From Methylobacterium sp. 17Sr1-1 (lineage in GTDB: Bacteria; Pseudomonadota; Alphaproteobacteria; Rhizobiales; Beijerinckiaceae), in contig NZ_CP029552.1 in the NCBI RefSeq assembly GCF_003173775.1, forward strand, positions 6,283,001-6,347,000: DNA of 64,000 nucleotides, in the 5' to 3' direction. The position numbers and the translations under genes were made by a program. Below the pieces are notes generated by a model. That model was given only the letters and a program-made list of their open reading frames with translations, did no database searches and was not told the origin of the DNA. Below are positions 57,168 through 64,000 of the stretch, one piece after another (the first letter of the stretch is position 1; every line of letters starts with the position of its first letter).

Positions 57168-57809
57168 ATGCACTTCCTCCACGACCTGCCGATCGCCGAC
57201 CTGATCTCCCAGTACGGCTACTGGGCGATCTTCTTCGTCATCACCCTCGAGAGCGCCGGCGTGCCGATGCCGGGCGAGACCGCGCTGATCTCGGCGGCCG
57301 TCTATGCCGGCTCGACCGGGCAGCTGCGCATCGGTCTCGTGGTGCTGGCGGCGGCCCTGGCGGCGATCATCGGCGACAATGTCGGCTACTGGGTCGGCCG
57401 GCGCTGGGGCATGCCGCTGCTGCTCAAGCACGGGTCGAAGATCGCCCTCGATCACCGCCGGCTCAAGCTCGGCCAGTACCTGTTCCGGCGTCACGGCGGC
57501 AAGATCGTGTTCTTCGGCCGCTTCACCGCGATGCTGCGCGCCTACGCGGCCCTGCTCGCCGGGGTGAACCAGTTCGACGCCCGCCGCTTCTTCCTGTTCA
57601 ACGCCGCCGGCGGCATCGCCTGGGCCTCGCTGATGGGCTTCGGCGCCTATCTGTGCGGCCGCTCGATCGAGCACGTCGTCGGGCCGATCGGCCTCGGGCT
57701 CCTCGCCTTCGTGGTGTTCGGCGGCATCGCCCTGTGGCTGTTCGTGCGCCGGCACGAGGCGCGGCTGACGAACGAGGCGGAAGCGGCGATTCCCGGCCCC
57801 CTCGCCTGA
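57168..57809 (+). CDS. DedA-family membrane protein
   Basis: ATG 57168 (MHFLHDLPIADLISQYG) yields 213 residues with four to five hydrophobic segments. The DedA signature is there: ESAGVPMPGETALISAAVYAGS with the conserved Glu, DNVGYWVGRRWG, FFGRFTAMLRAYAALLAGV with Arg residues in re-entrant loops, and NAAGGIAWA. Members are lipid scramblases or flippases (undecaprenyl phosphate or phospholipid) and affect envelope stress. Individual specificity is unknown. The 289-bp gap to mdtA is the shared divergent promoter region. Confidence 0.9.
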   Translation: MHFLHDLPIADLISQYGYWAIFFVITLESAGVPMPGETALISAAVYAGSTGQLRIGLVVLAAALAAIIGDNVGYWVGRRWGMPLLLKHGSKIALDHRRLKLGQYLFRRHGGKIVFFGRFTAMLRAYAALLAGVNQFDARRFFLFNAAGGIAWASLMGFGAYLCGRSIEHVVGPIGLGLLAFVVFGGIALWLFVRRHEARLTNEAEAAIPGPLA

Positions 57810-57956
57810 CGCCGCGCATGGCCGCCTCGCCTGCGGGGTGGCATCGCGCATTGCCGCCCGCGCCCGCGGGTGGCATGAGGCGCGCTTTGATACTCCCCCA
57901 CCCGCCCCGCCGCCGCGCGGGGCGGCCGCGGCGTGCCGCGGCGTCGAACCGGCCCG

Positions 57957-58802
57957 ATGACACAGACCACCCATCCCTTCGGCACCTACGCGCCCGCCGG
58001 GCTCGTGCGCTGGATCGTCTCGCGCACCGAGCGCCTGCCCGACGAGAGCTGGCGCGCCCGGCGCCTCGCCCTGCTCCTGCGCCGCTGCGCCATCCGCCTG
58101 CTGCGCGGCCGGCCCCTCGACGTCGAGCGCTACGGCGCCCGCATGCGGCTGCATCCCTACAACAACAACTGCGAGAAGAAGGTGCTCTTCACGCCGCAAT
58201 TCTTCGATCCGCTGGAGAGAAGGATCCTGGCCGAGAAGCTGGCCGAGCGGACCGGGCCGGACTGGGTCTTCCTCGATATCGGGGCGAATGTCGGCGCCTA
58301 CGCGCTGTTCGTGGCGGCCGCCGCCGGCCCCGGGGCGCGGATCCTGGCGGTGGAGCCGCAGCCGGACATCTTCGACAAGCTCACCTTCAACATCGCCCAG
58401 AACCCGTTCGGGAGCATCAAGGCGGTGGCCTGCGCCGTGGCCGACAAGGCCGGCGAGATGACCCTGTTCGTCGATCCCCGCAACCGCGGCGAATCGAGCC
58501 TGAAGGTGGTGGGCACCAGCGAGGGCGCGGCGATCCGGGTGCCGGCGGTCTCGCTCCTCGATCTCGTGCGCGGCGAGGGCCTGACGCGGATCGACGCGAT
58601 CAAGCTCGACGTCGAGGGCGCCGAGGATCTGATCCTCGAGCCGTTCCTGCGCCAGGCGCCCCCGTCCCTGCTTCCGCGCCTCCTCGTCGTCGAGGACGGC
58701 ACCGACCTGTGGCAGACCGACCTCGCCGCCCTCCTGACCCGCCACGGCTATCGCCGCATCGCCAAGACCCGGCTGAACCTGATCTTCGCGCGGGAGGGGT
58801 AG
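57957..58802 (+). CDS. FkbM-family SAM-dependent methyltransferase
   Basis: ATG 57957 (MTQTTHPFGTYAPAG) gives 281 residues. The FkbM fold is recognisable: VFLDIGANVGAYALFVA (motif I, about 102-118), ILAVEPQPDIFDKL, NRGESSLKVVG and AIKLDVEGAEDLILEPFL. These enzymes usually O-methylate sugars or polyketides; the target here is unknown. An N-terminal 90-residue basic region with RPLDVERYGARMRL precedes the fold. It lies 147 bases after dedA on the same strand. Confidence 0.9.
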   Translation: MTQTTHPFGTYAPAGLVRWIVSRTERLPDESWRARRLALLLRRCAIRLLRGRPLDVERYGARMRLHPYNNNCEKKVLFTPQFFDPLERRILAEKLAERTGPDWVFLDIGANVGAYALFVAAAAGPGARILAVEPQPDIFDKLTFNIAQNPFGSIKAVACAVADKAGEMTLFVDPRNRGESSLKVVGTSEGAAIRVPAVSLLDLVRGEGLTRIDAIKLDVEGAEDLILEPFLRQAPPSLLPRLLVVEDGTDLWQTDLAALLTRHGYRRIAKTRLNLIFAREG

Positions 58803-58806
58803 CGGG

Positions 58807-58851
58807 CCGGCCCTTGCGGGTCCGGCCCTTGCGGGTCCGGGCCTTGCGGGT
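58807..58851. repeat. Three tandem 15-bp repeats
   Basis: Two exact copies of CCGGCCCTTGCGGGT (58807-58821, 58822-58836) and a third with one change (58837-58851), between the FkbM and RecD2-like genes. Each has CCGGCCC/GGGTCCGG symmetry and could form small hairpins. Confidence 0.85.
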
Positions 58852-58883
58852 CCCTCGGCCCCATCCGATCTGAAGGCGTGCCG

Positions 58884-61178
58884 ATGGCCGCTTTCGCCGC
58901 TCCCCCGCGCTCCCGCTCCCCCGACGCCCTCGCCGGGTCGATCGAGCGCGTCACCTTCCACAACGCCGAGAGCGGGTTCTGCGTCCTGAAGGTCAAGGCG
59001 CGGGGCCGGCGCGACCTCGTGGCGGTGATCGGCCACGCCCCGGCGGTGGCGGCGGGCGAGTGGGTGACCGCGACCGGCGCCTGGGTCAGCGACCGCGAGC
59101 ACGGGCTGCAATTCCGCGCCGACACCCTGGCGGCGACGCCGCCCACGGGCGTCGAGGGCATCGGCCGCTATCTCGCGTCGGGCCAGATGCGCGGCATCGG
59201 CCCGGAGATGGCCAAGCGCATCGTCGCGGCCTTCGGGGCCGACACCTTCGCGGTGATCGAGGCGAACCCTGAGCGCCTGACCGAGGTGTCGGGGATCGGC
59301 CCGACCCGTGCCGCCCGGATCACGGCGGCCTGGGCCGAGCACAAGGTGGTGCGGGAGATCATGGTCTTCCTGCACGCCCACGGCGTCGGCACCGCCCGGG
59401 CGGTCCGCATCTACAAGACCTACGGCACCGACTCGGTCCAGGTGATGACCGAGGATCCCTATCGCCTGGCCCGCGACGTGCGCGGCATCGGCTTCCGCAC
59501 CGCGGATTCCATCGCCGCCAAGCTCGGCCTGCCGCCGACCGCGCCCGAGCGCCTGCGCGCGGGCCTCGCCTACGCGCTCCAGGCGGCGATGGACGACGGC
59601 CATTGCGCCCTGCCGGTGCCGGACCTGATCACCCGCGCGGCCGATCTGCTCGCGGTCGATGCGAGCCTGCTGCGCACCGCCCTCGTCGAGGAGATCGGCG
59701 GCGAGTCGGTGGTGATGGACACGATCGCCGACGTGCCCCACCTGTTCCTGCGCGGCCTGCACGCGGCGGAACAGGCGATCGCCGAGCGGCTGGTCGCCCT
59801 CGACGATGCGCCCCTGCCCTGGGACGAGATCGACGCGCCGGCGGCGCTGGCGCGGGTCGAGGCCGCGACCGGCCGGCCGCTCTCGCCCTCGCAGCGGGTA
59901 GCCGCCGCGACGCTGATGAACGCCAAGGTCGCGGTGATGACCGGCGGTCCCGGCGTCGGCAAGACCAGCACCCTCGACGCGCTCCTGCGGATGCTCGACG
60001 AGGCGGGGGCCGGGGTGCTGCTCGCCGCCCCCACCGGCCGGGCCGCCAAGCGGATGAGCGAGCAGACCGGGCGCGAGGCGAGGACCATCCACCGCCTGCT
60101 CGAGATCGACCCGCGCCACGGCGGCTTCCAGAGGAACGAGCACAGCCCGCTGGCTTGCGACCTCCTGGTGCTGGACGAGGCCTCGATGATCGACGTGCCG
60201 CTGATGAACGCCCTCACCCGGGCCCTGCCGCGCCACGCCGCCCTCTGGCTCGTCGGCGATGTCGACCAGTTGCCCTCCGTCGGTCCGGGCCGGGTGCTGG
60301 CCGACGTGATCGCCTCCGGCCGCGTCGCGGTGGCCCGCCTCACGGAGGTGTTTCGCCAGGCGGCCGAGAGCCGGATCGTCACGGGCGCCCACCGGATCAA
60401 TGCCGGGCAGATGCCGGAGGGCGCCGACACCCCCGACGGCGACTTCTTCGTGGTGCGGATCGACGATCCCGAGATCGGGGCGGACAAGCTGGTCGAGATC
60501 GTCACCCGCCGCATCCCGCGCCGCTTCGGCCTCGATCCGGTCCGGGACGTGCAGGTGCTCTGCCCGATGACCCGCGGGGCCCTGGGGAGCCGCCACCTCA
60601 ACCAGGCGCTCCAGCGGGTGCTGAACCCGAACCCGGCCGTCTCGGTCGAGCGGTTCGGCTGGGTCTTCGCCCCCGGCGACCGGGTGATGGTGGGCCAGAA
60701 CGATTACGACCGCGAAGTCTTCAACGGCGATCTCGGGGTGGTGCTGCGGGTCGATCCCGAGGAAGGCCTGCTCACGGCGGGGTTCGAGGGTCGCGAGGTG
60801 ACGTGGCCGTTCGAGGAACTCGACGCCTTGAGCCCGGCCTACGCGATCACGATCCACAAGTCGCAAGGGTCGGAATATCCGGCCGTGGTGATCCCGGTGG
60901 CGCTCCAGCACTACACGATGCTCGCCCGCAACCTGCTCTATACGGGCGTGACCCGGGGCAAGCGGCTGGTGGTGCTGGTGGCGCAGACGCGGGCGGTCGC
61001 GATCGCGGTGCGGGGTGGGGCGAGGCCGCGGCACACGAAGCTGGCGGAGTGGTTGCGGAAGCCGGCAAGGAAGCGGGCCGGCGGCTCCCGACGGAGCGTC
61101 GCCGCGACCACCCCCTCCCCCTTCCCGGACGACTGGAGCGAAGCGGGGGAGGTTTCGCAGACCAGTCATGACCGCTGA
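58884..61178 (+). CDS. RecD2-like SF1 DNA helicase/exodeoxyribonuclease V alpha-type protein
   Basis: ATG 58884 has GAAGG seven bases upstream (764 residues); GTG 58878 would add two. Residues 15-85 form an OB-like N-domain, residues 90-160 two helix-hairpin-helix motifs (RGIGPEMAKRIVAAFG, VSGIGPTRAARITAAW). The helicase has GGPGVGKTSTLDALL (Walker A, about 354), VLDEASMIDVPLM, LVGDVDQLPSVGPGRVL and a UvrD-like end with AITIHKSQGSEYPAVVIP and LLYTGVTRGKRLVVL. RecD2 enzymes act in recombination and repair without RecBC; no recB or recC is adjacent. The final 25 residues (PFPDDWSEAGEVSQTSH) come from a repeat element rather than from the family. Confidence 0.92.
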   Translation: MAAFAAPPRSRSPDALAGSIERVTFHNAESGFCVLKVKARGRRDLVAVIGHAPAVAAGEWVTATGAWVSDREHGLQFRADTLAATPPTGVEGIGRYLASGQMRGIGPEMAKRIVAAFGADTFAVIEANPERLTEVSGIGPTRAARITAAWAEHKVVREIMVFLHAHGVGTARAVRIYKTYGTDSVQVMTEDPYRLARDVRGIGFRTADSIAAKLGLPPTAPERLRAGLAYALQAAMDDGHCALPVPDLITRAADLLAVDASLLRTALVEEIGGESVVMDTIADVPHLFLRGLHAAEQAIAERLVALDDAPLPWDEIDAPAALARVEAATGRPLSPSQRVAAATLMNAKVAVMTGGPGVGKTSTLDALLRMLDEAGAGVLLAAPTGRAAKRMSEQTGREARTIHRLLEIDPRHGGFQRNEHSPLACDLLVLDEASMIDVPLMNALTRALPRHAALWLVGDVDQLPSVGPGRVLADVIASGRVAVARLTEVFRQAAESRIVTGAHRINAGQMPEGADTPDGDFFVVRIDDPEIGADKLVEIVTRRIPRRFGLDPVRDVQVLCPMTRGALGSRHLNQALQRVLNPNPAVSVERFGWVFAPGDRVMVGQNDYDREVFNGDLGVVLRVDPEEGLLTAGFEGREVTWPFEELDALSPAYAITIHKSQGSEYPAVVIPVALQHYTMLARNLLYTGVTRGKRLVVLVAQTRAVAIAVRGGARPRHTKLAEWLRKPARKRAGGSRRSVAATTPSPFPDDWSEAGEVSQTSHDR

Positions 61179-61225
61179 TCGCATAGACCCGGGCGGATCG
61201 TATCCCTGCCGGATAGGCGCGACCC

Positions 61226-61396
61226 AACCCTCCCCCCTCTGCGGGGGAGGGTGCCCTGCAAAGCAGGGCGGGAGAGGGGACGCCGCTTCCGGAGAGGTCA
61301 CGACCATTCTGAAGGGCGCCATGTCCTTAGGCGTCGCGCTGCCCCTCTCCCGGCTCGCTCCGCTCGCCACCCTCCCCCGCAGAGGGGGGAGGGTTT
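61226..61396. repeat. Intergenic inverted-repeat element, copy G
   Basis: Arms AACCCTCCCCCCTCTGCGGG and CCCGCAGAGGGGGGAGGGTTT. The internal block is inverted like copy E (CCATTCTGAAGGGCGCCATG, then TAGGCGTCGCGCTGCCCCTC). It lies between the convergent RecD2-like and DUF2244 genes. Confidence 0.9.
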
Positions 61397-61455
61397 TGCC
61401 TCCGCCTCGTTTTTTAGTTCTGGATCTCACCACGCCGACGCTTGAGACGACTCCG

Positions 61456-61992
61456 TCAATACCCCTTCTTGACTTCCGCCAGGGCCCGCGTCAGCCCGTC
61501 GGCCACCACCTGCCGCTCCGTCGGCGAGGCGTCGCGGGCGACGAGCACGCGCTGGCCGCGCGAGACGAAAGAGAGCGACAGAAGCCCGTATTCCTCGTCC
61601 TCGACCTTGTGCAGCCGGGTCCAGAGCGGGTTGAAGCGCCACTCCGCCCGCTCGCCGCGATGGCTAACGCGGGCGACCAGCACCTCGATCTGGCTGATCA
61701 CCACCTCCTCGAAGGAGCGGCCGCGGCGGGCGTTCAGCGTCAGCGCCAGCCACAGGGCCGCGATGTCGAGGCCGAAGAAGCCGGTGACCGGCCACATCCC
61801 CATCTGGAGGAAGGCGATGCCCGTCACCAGCGCGACGCCCCCGCAGGCCACCATGACGACCCGGAAGCCGAGGCGCGACAGCGAGCAATGCGGCCGGATG
61901 GTCGCCGAGAAGACCGGGCGCTCGATCGCGTCCGGGTCGCGCCCGTAGGGGTGCCGCGCGCCTGCGTCGTCCGGTGCCTTGCCGCTTGCCAT
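61456..61992 (-). CDS. DUF2244 family membrane protein
   Basis: ATG 61992 (MASGKAPDDAGARHP) gives 178 residues; GTG 61998 is an alternative. Residues 28-46 are basic and polar (RPVFSATIRPHCSLSRLGF). Two membrane segments follow, about 46-66 (VVMVACGGVALVTGIAFLQ) and 70-88 (WPVTGFFGLDIAALWLALT). The cytoplasmic end has RSFEEVVISQIEVLVARV, EWRFNPLWTRL and VSRGQRVLVARD, which define the family. No function is established. It is divergent from nth with only 20 bases between start codons, a layout often seen in related genomes. Confidence 0.85.
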   Translation of the reverse strand: MASGKAPDDAGARHPYGRDPDAIERPVFSATIRPHCSLSRLGFRVVMVACGGVALVTGIAFLQMGMWPVTGFFGLDIAALWLALTLNARRGRSFEEVVISQIEVLVARVSHRGERAEWRFNPLWTRLHKVEDEEYGLLSLSFVSRGQRVLVARDASPTERQVVADGLTRALAEVKKGY

Positions 61993-62012
61993 GCGCACAA
62001 TATAAGGCGCGC

Positions 62013-62783
62013 ATGACTCGCCGGAAGCCGCCCGTCCCCGACAAAATCACCGCACCTGTGAAGGCGGGACTTGCGAAAGCAGGGCTGGTCAAGCCCATGA
62101 CCGCGCGTGCCGGGACCTCTGGTGCGACCACGCCGGAGCCGGTCGACGCCGCGACGCTCGCCGAGATCTTCGCGCGGCTGAGCGCCGCCAACCCGGAGCC
62201 GCGCTCCGACCTCGAGTACATCAACCCCTACACGCTGCTCGTCGCGGTGGTGCTCTCGGCCCAGGCCACCGACAAGAGCGTCAACCTCGCCACCGCGCCG
62301 CTCTTCGCCCTCGCCGACAATCCGGCGGCGATGCTGGCGCTCGGCGAGGAGACGGTGCGGCATCACATCCGCACCATCGGTCTGTTCAACACCAAGGCCA
62401 AGAACGTCATCGCGCTCTCGCGCATCCTGATCGAGGAGCATGGCGGCGAAGTGCCCCGCGCCCGCGAGCACCTGGAGGTCCTGCCCGGCGTCGGCAAGAA
62501 GACCGCGAGCGTGGTGCTCAACGTCGCGTTCGGCGAGCCGACCATCGCGGTCGACACCCACATCTTCCGGGTCTCGAACCGGGTGCCACTGGCCCCCGGC
62601 TCCACCACCGACAAGGTCCAGGCCGGGCTGGAGGCGATCGTGCCGGAGCCCTACCGCCTCAACGCCCATCACTGGCTGATCCTGCACGGGCGCTACGTCT
62701 GCAAGGCGCGCAAGCCCGAATGCTGGCGCTGCCCGATCGCCGACCTCTGCCGCTACCCGGACAAGACGCCCGGTCCCGGCTGA
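62013..62783 (+). CDS. nth: Endonuclease III (DNA glycosylase/AP lyase)
   Basis: ATG 62013 (MTRRKPPVPDKITAP) gives 256 residues, about 40 more than E. coli Nth because of an N-terminal basic/Pro extension. The helix-hairpin-helix is LEVLPGVGKKTASVVLNVAF, with the catalytic Lys, and the catalytic Asp lies in AVDTHIFRVSNR. The [4Fe-4S] loop is CKARKPECWRCPIADLC (C-x6-C-x2-C-x5-C). It removes oxidised pyrimidines and cuts the AP site. Only 20 bases separate it from the divergent DUF2244 gene. Confidence 0.96.
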   Translation: MTRRKPPVPDKITAPVKAGLAKAGLVKPMTARAGTSGATTPEPVDAATLAEIFARLSAANPEPRSDLEYINPYTLLVAVVLSAQATDKSVNLATAPLFALADNPAAMLALGEETVRHHIRTIGLFNTKAKNVIALSRILIEEHGGEVPRAREHLEVLPGVGKKTASVVLNVAFGEPTIAVDTHIFRVSNRVPLAPGSTTDKVQAGLEAIVPEPYRLNAHHWLILHGRYVCKARKPECWRCPIADLCRYPDKTPGPG

Positions 62784-62832
62784 GGCCCCCGCCCGCGCTT
62801 CCTTCCGACCTGGAATCTGCTATCCTGGCGCC

Positions 62833-63279
62833 ATGACCCCGCCCCGCCCCCTCGTGCGCCTGCTCGCCGTGGTGATCGTGATGATCGCCGCGTGCCTCGG
62901 CGCGCCGCTGGTCGGGGTGTCGTCGGCGCAAGCTCATCAGGGACATGCCCACCAGGGTCACGCGCATCAGGGTCATGCCCATCACGGCCCGTCCCTGGAC
63001 GCGCCCGCCGCGACGGCGCTGACGCTCACCGAGGCGCGCGTCGCCTCCCAAGGTCAGCGTCTGACCGCCGCCAACCCCGACGAGGCGCCCGCCGCCCGGC
63101 CCTGCAACGGGCTGTGCTGCCTGATGGGCGCTTCCTGCTGCGTGCCCGGCCTGCTGCCCGAGAGCCCGGCGGCGTTCCCCAGCCCCCGGCCGGCCCGCCG
63201 CCTCGCGACGGCCGAGGACGCGCTGCCCGCCGGCATCGCGCCGGATTCCCCCGCGAGACCGCCACGACCCTTCGCCTGA
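62833..63279 (+). CDS. Small exported His- and Cys-rich protein (probable metal-binding)
   Basis: The 148-residue frame MTPPRPLVRLLAVVIVMIAA has a signal peptide (about residues 1-34, ending SSAQA). A histidine repeat follows: HQGHAHQGHAHQGHAHH (35-51, from three near-identical 18-bp DNA units). Later come six cysteines in CNGLCCLMGASCC with one further at the start. The Cys and His content suggests periplasmic Cu, Zn, Ni or Co binding, but this is inferred. It precedes a heavy-metal-type adaptor gene by 87 bases, which supports a metal role. Confidence 0.75.
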   Translation: MTPPRPLVRLLAVVIVMIAACLGAPLVGVSSAQAHQGHAHQGHAHQGHAHHGPSLDAPAATALTLTEARVASQGQRLTAANPDEAPAARPCNGLCCLMGASCCVPGLLPESPAAFPSPRPARRLATAEDALPAGIAPDSPARPPRPFA

Positions 63280-63366
63280 CGCCCGCGTCCCGCGCCGGCG
63301 CGCCGCCCTGACGGGCAGGCCGTCCGTGGCGCTCCTCGACGTCCGCTCGCGAAGGTTCCTCCTCCG

Positions 63367-64000
63367 ATGTTTCCGTTCCGGTTGCCGTCCGCGTTGCGCG
63401 TGCCGGCCGTGGTGCTCGCCCTCGCGGCGCTGCCGTTCCTGTCTGCCCAGACACAGGCCCACGAGGGCCACGACCACGGTGCGCCGGCCGCGCCGGTCTC
63501 GAAGACCATCGCGCCCCGCGGCGAGGCGGCCTCCGCCGCCTTCGAGCTGGTGGCGATTCCCCGGGGCGACGCCCTGGTGCTCTACCTCGACCGCTTCGCC
63601 ACCGGCGAACCGGTCGCCGACGCCACGCTGGAGGTCGAGACGCCGGCCGGCCCCGCGACGGCCGAGGCCGCCCCTGACGGCAGCTACCGCCTCCCCGCAC
63701 CCTGGCTCGCGAAGCGAGATCCGAAAGAGGACCACCTCGACCTCGTCGTCACGGTGACGGCGGGGTCCGACGTGGACGTGCTGCCGCTGACCGTCGCGCT
63801 GCCGAAATCCGCCGAGACGGCTGAAGCCCGGCACGAGCACGAGGGCGAAGGCTGGCTGCACACGCTCACCGAGCGCCTGACCGACCGGCTCGCCGCCCGC
63901 GATCCCGGTGCCGGCCTCGCCGCCGCGGGTGGCTTCGTGCTCGGCCTCGCCGCCATGGGGCTGATGCGGGCCGGGCGCCGCGCGCCTGTCCTCGCCGTGC
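63367..64000 (+). CDS. N-terminal part of heavy-metal efflux adaptor-type protein (runs off the window)
   Basis: ATG 63367 (MFPFRLPSALRVPAVV) opens a frame of 211 codons that continues past the window edge. A signal peptide (to SAQTQA) is followed by a metal-like motif HEGHDHG. A beta-rich domain (about 45-150) contains FELVAIPRGDALVLYLDRFATGEPVADATLEVETP and DLVVTVTAGSDVDVLPL, the N-terminal extension of CzcB/CusB-like adaptors in alphaproteobacteria. A membrane helix (AAAGGFVLGLAAMGLM) follows. The HlyD-like part should lie outside the window, followed probably by a CusA/CzcA pump. The partial length keeps this at moderate certainty. Confidence 0.75.
   Translation, partial: MFPFRLPSALRVPAVVLALAALPFLSAQTQAHEGHDHGAPAAPVSKTIAPRGEAASAAFELVAIPRGDALVLYLDRFATGEPVADATLEVETPAGPATAEAAPDGSYRLPAPWLAKRDPKEDHLDLVVTVTAGSDVDVLPLTVALPKSAETAEARHEHEGEGWLHTLTERLTDRLAARDPGAGLAAAGGFVLGLAAMGLMRAGRRAPVLAV

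Noticed and set aside
57051..61433. A 1460-codon minus-strand frame over dedA, fkbM and recD2
   Set aside because: It runs antisense to three well-supported genes and across repeat copy G, with an R/G/D/H-rich sequence typical of GC shadow frames.
62937..62985. Short CATCAGGG-type DNA repeats considered as a CRISPR-like array
   Set aside because: The units are 18-bp coding repeats for HQGHAH inside a signal-peptide protein, with no spacers.

Overview
The window is 64 kb of very GC-rich, gene-dense chromosome from an alphaproteobacterium, most likely a Methylobacterium or a close relative in the Methylobacteriaceae. The clues are a formaldehyde-activating-enzyme (Fae) family gene, a hopanoid cluster (hpnN, hpnG, hpnH beside ispH), a methionine-cycle operon led by an ArsR-methyltransferase fusion, PurU, and alphaproteobacterial intergenic repeats. 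No phage, intact insertion sequence, CRISPR array or rRNA was seen. Species assignment is inference.

Layout. 0-9.5 kb: end of a Tol-Pal cluster (cpoB fragment, pal), a single-domain response regulator, a small iron-permease-like protein, mgtE, terC, a HI0933-type flavoprotein, a secreted collagen-like protein, a Fae paralogue, a small orphan and a lipoprotein. 9.8-15.7 kb: a leftward sahR-like/metF/metH operon with a perfect 20-bp palindrome over its promoter; metF carries an apparent one-base frameshift. 15.8-18.6 kb: a type IA topoisomerase and two identical tRNA-Phe genes. 19.3-30.5 kb: an ABC-F ATPase coupled to a methyltransferase, purU, a five-gene peptide-type ABC importer operon headed by a GlcG/HbpS-like gene, a secreted orphan, an RraA-family protein and a small membrane protein.

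30.7-39.7 kb: ada, a DEDDh exonuclease, a broken PIN-domain gene, then the hopanoid block: hpnG, hpnH and ispH (hpnG and hpnH overlap tail to tail) and the divergent hpnN transporter ending in a strong terminator. 40-47 kb: a SulP transporter, a TetR regulator beside a cytochrome P450, deoB overlapping an orphan YejF-type double ATPase. 47-57 kb: a leftward four-gene RND efflux operon (mdtA-, mdtB-, mdtC-, oprM-like). 57-64 kb: dedA, an FkbM methyltransferase, a RecD2-like helicase, a DUF2244 gene divergent from nth, a His/Cys-rich exported protein, and the start of a heavy-metal-efflux-type gene cut by the window edge.

A family of about 170-200-bp inverted-repeat elements occurs seven times between genes, including once in each of the three intercistronic gaps of the efflux operon. 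Smaller terminator-like inverted repeats sit between convergent genes. The main points for a second look are these repeats, the metF frameshift, the Fae paralogue that lacks the catalytic histidine, the 32-triplet collagen domain, the low-complexity insertion in the MdtC-like pump, and the PIN-domain relic.
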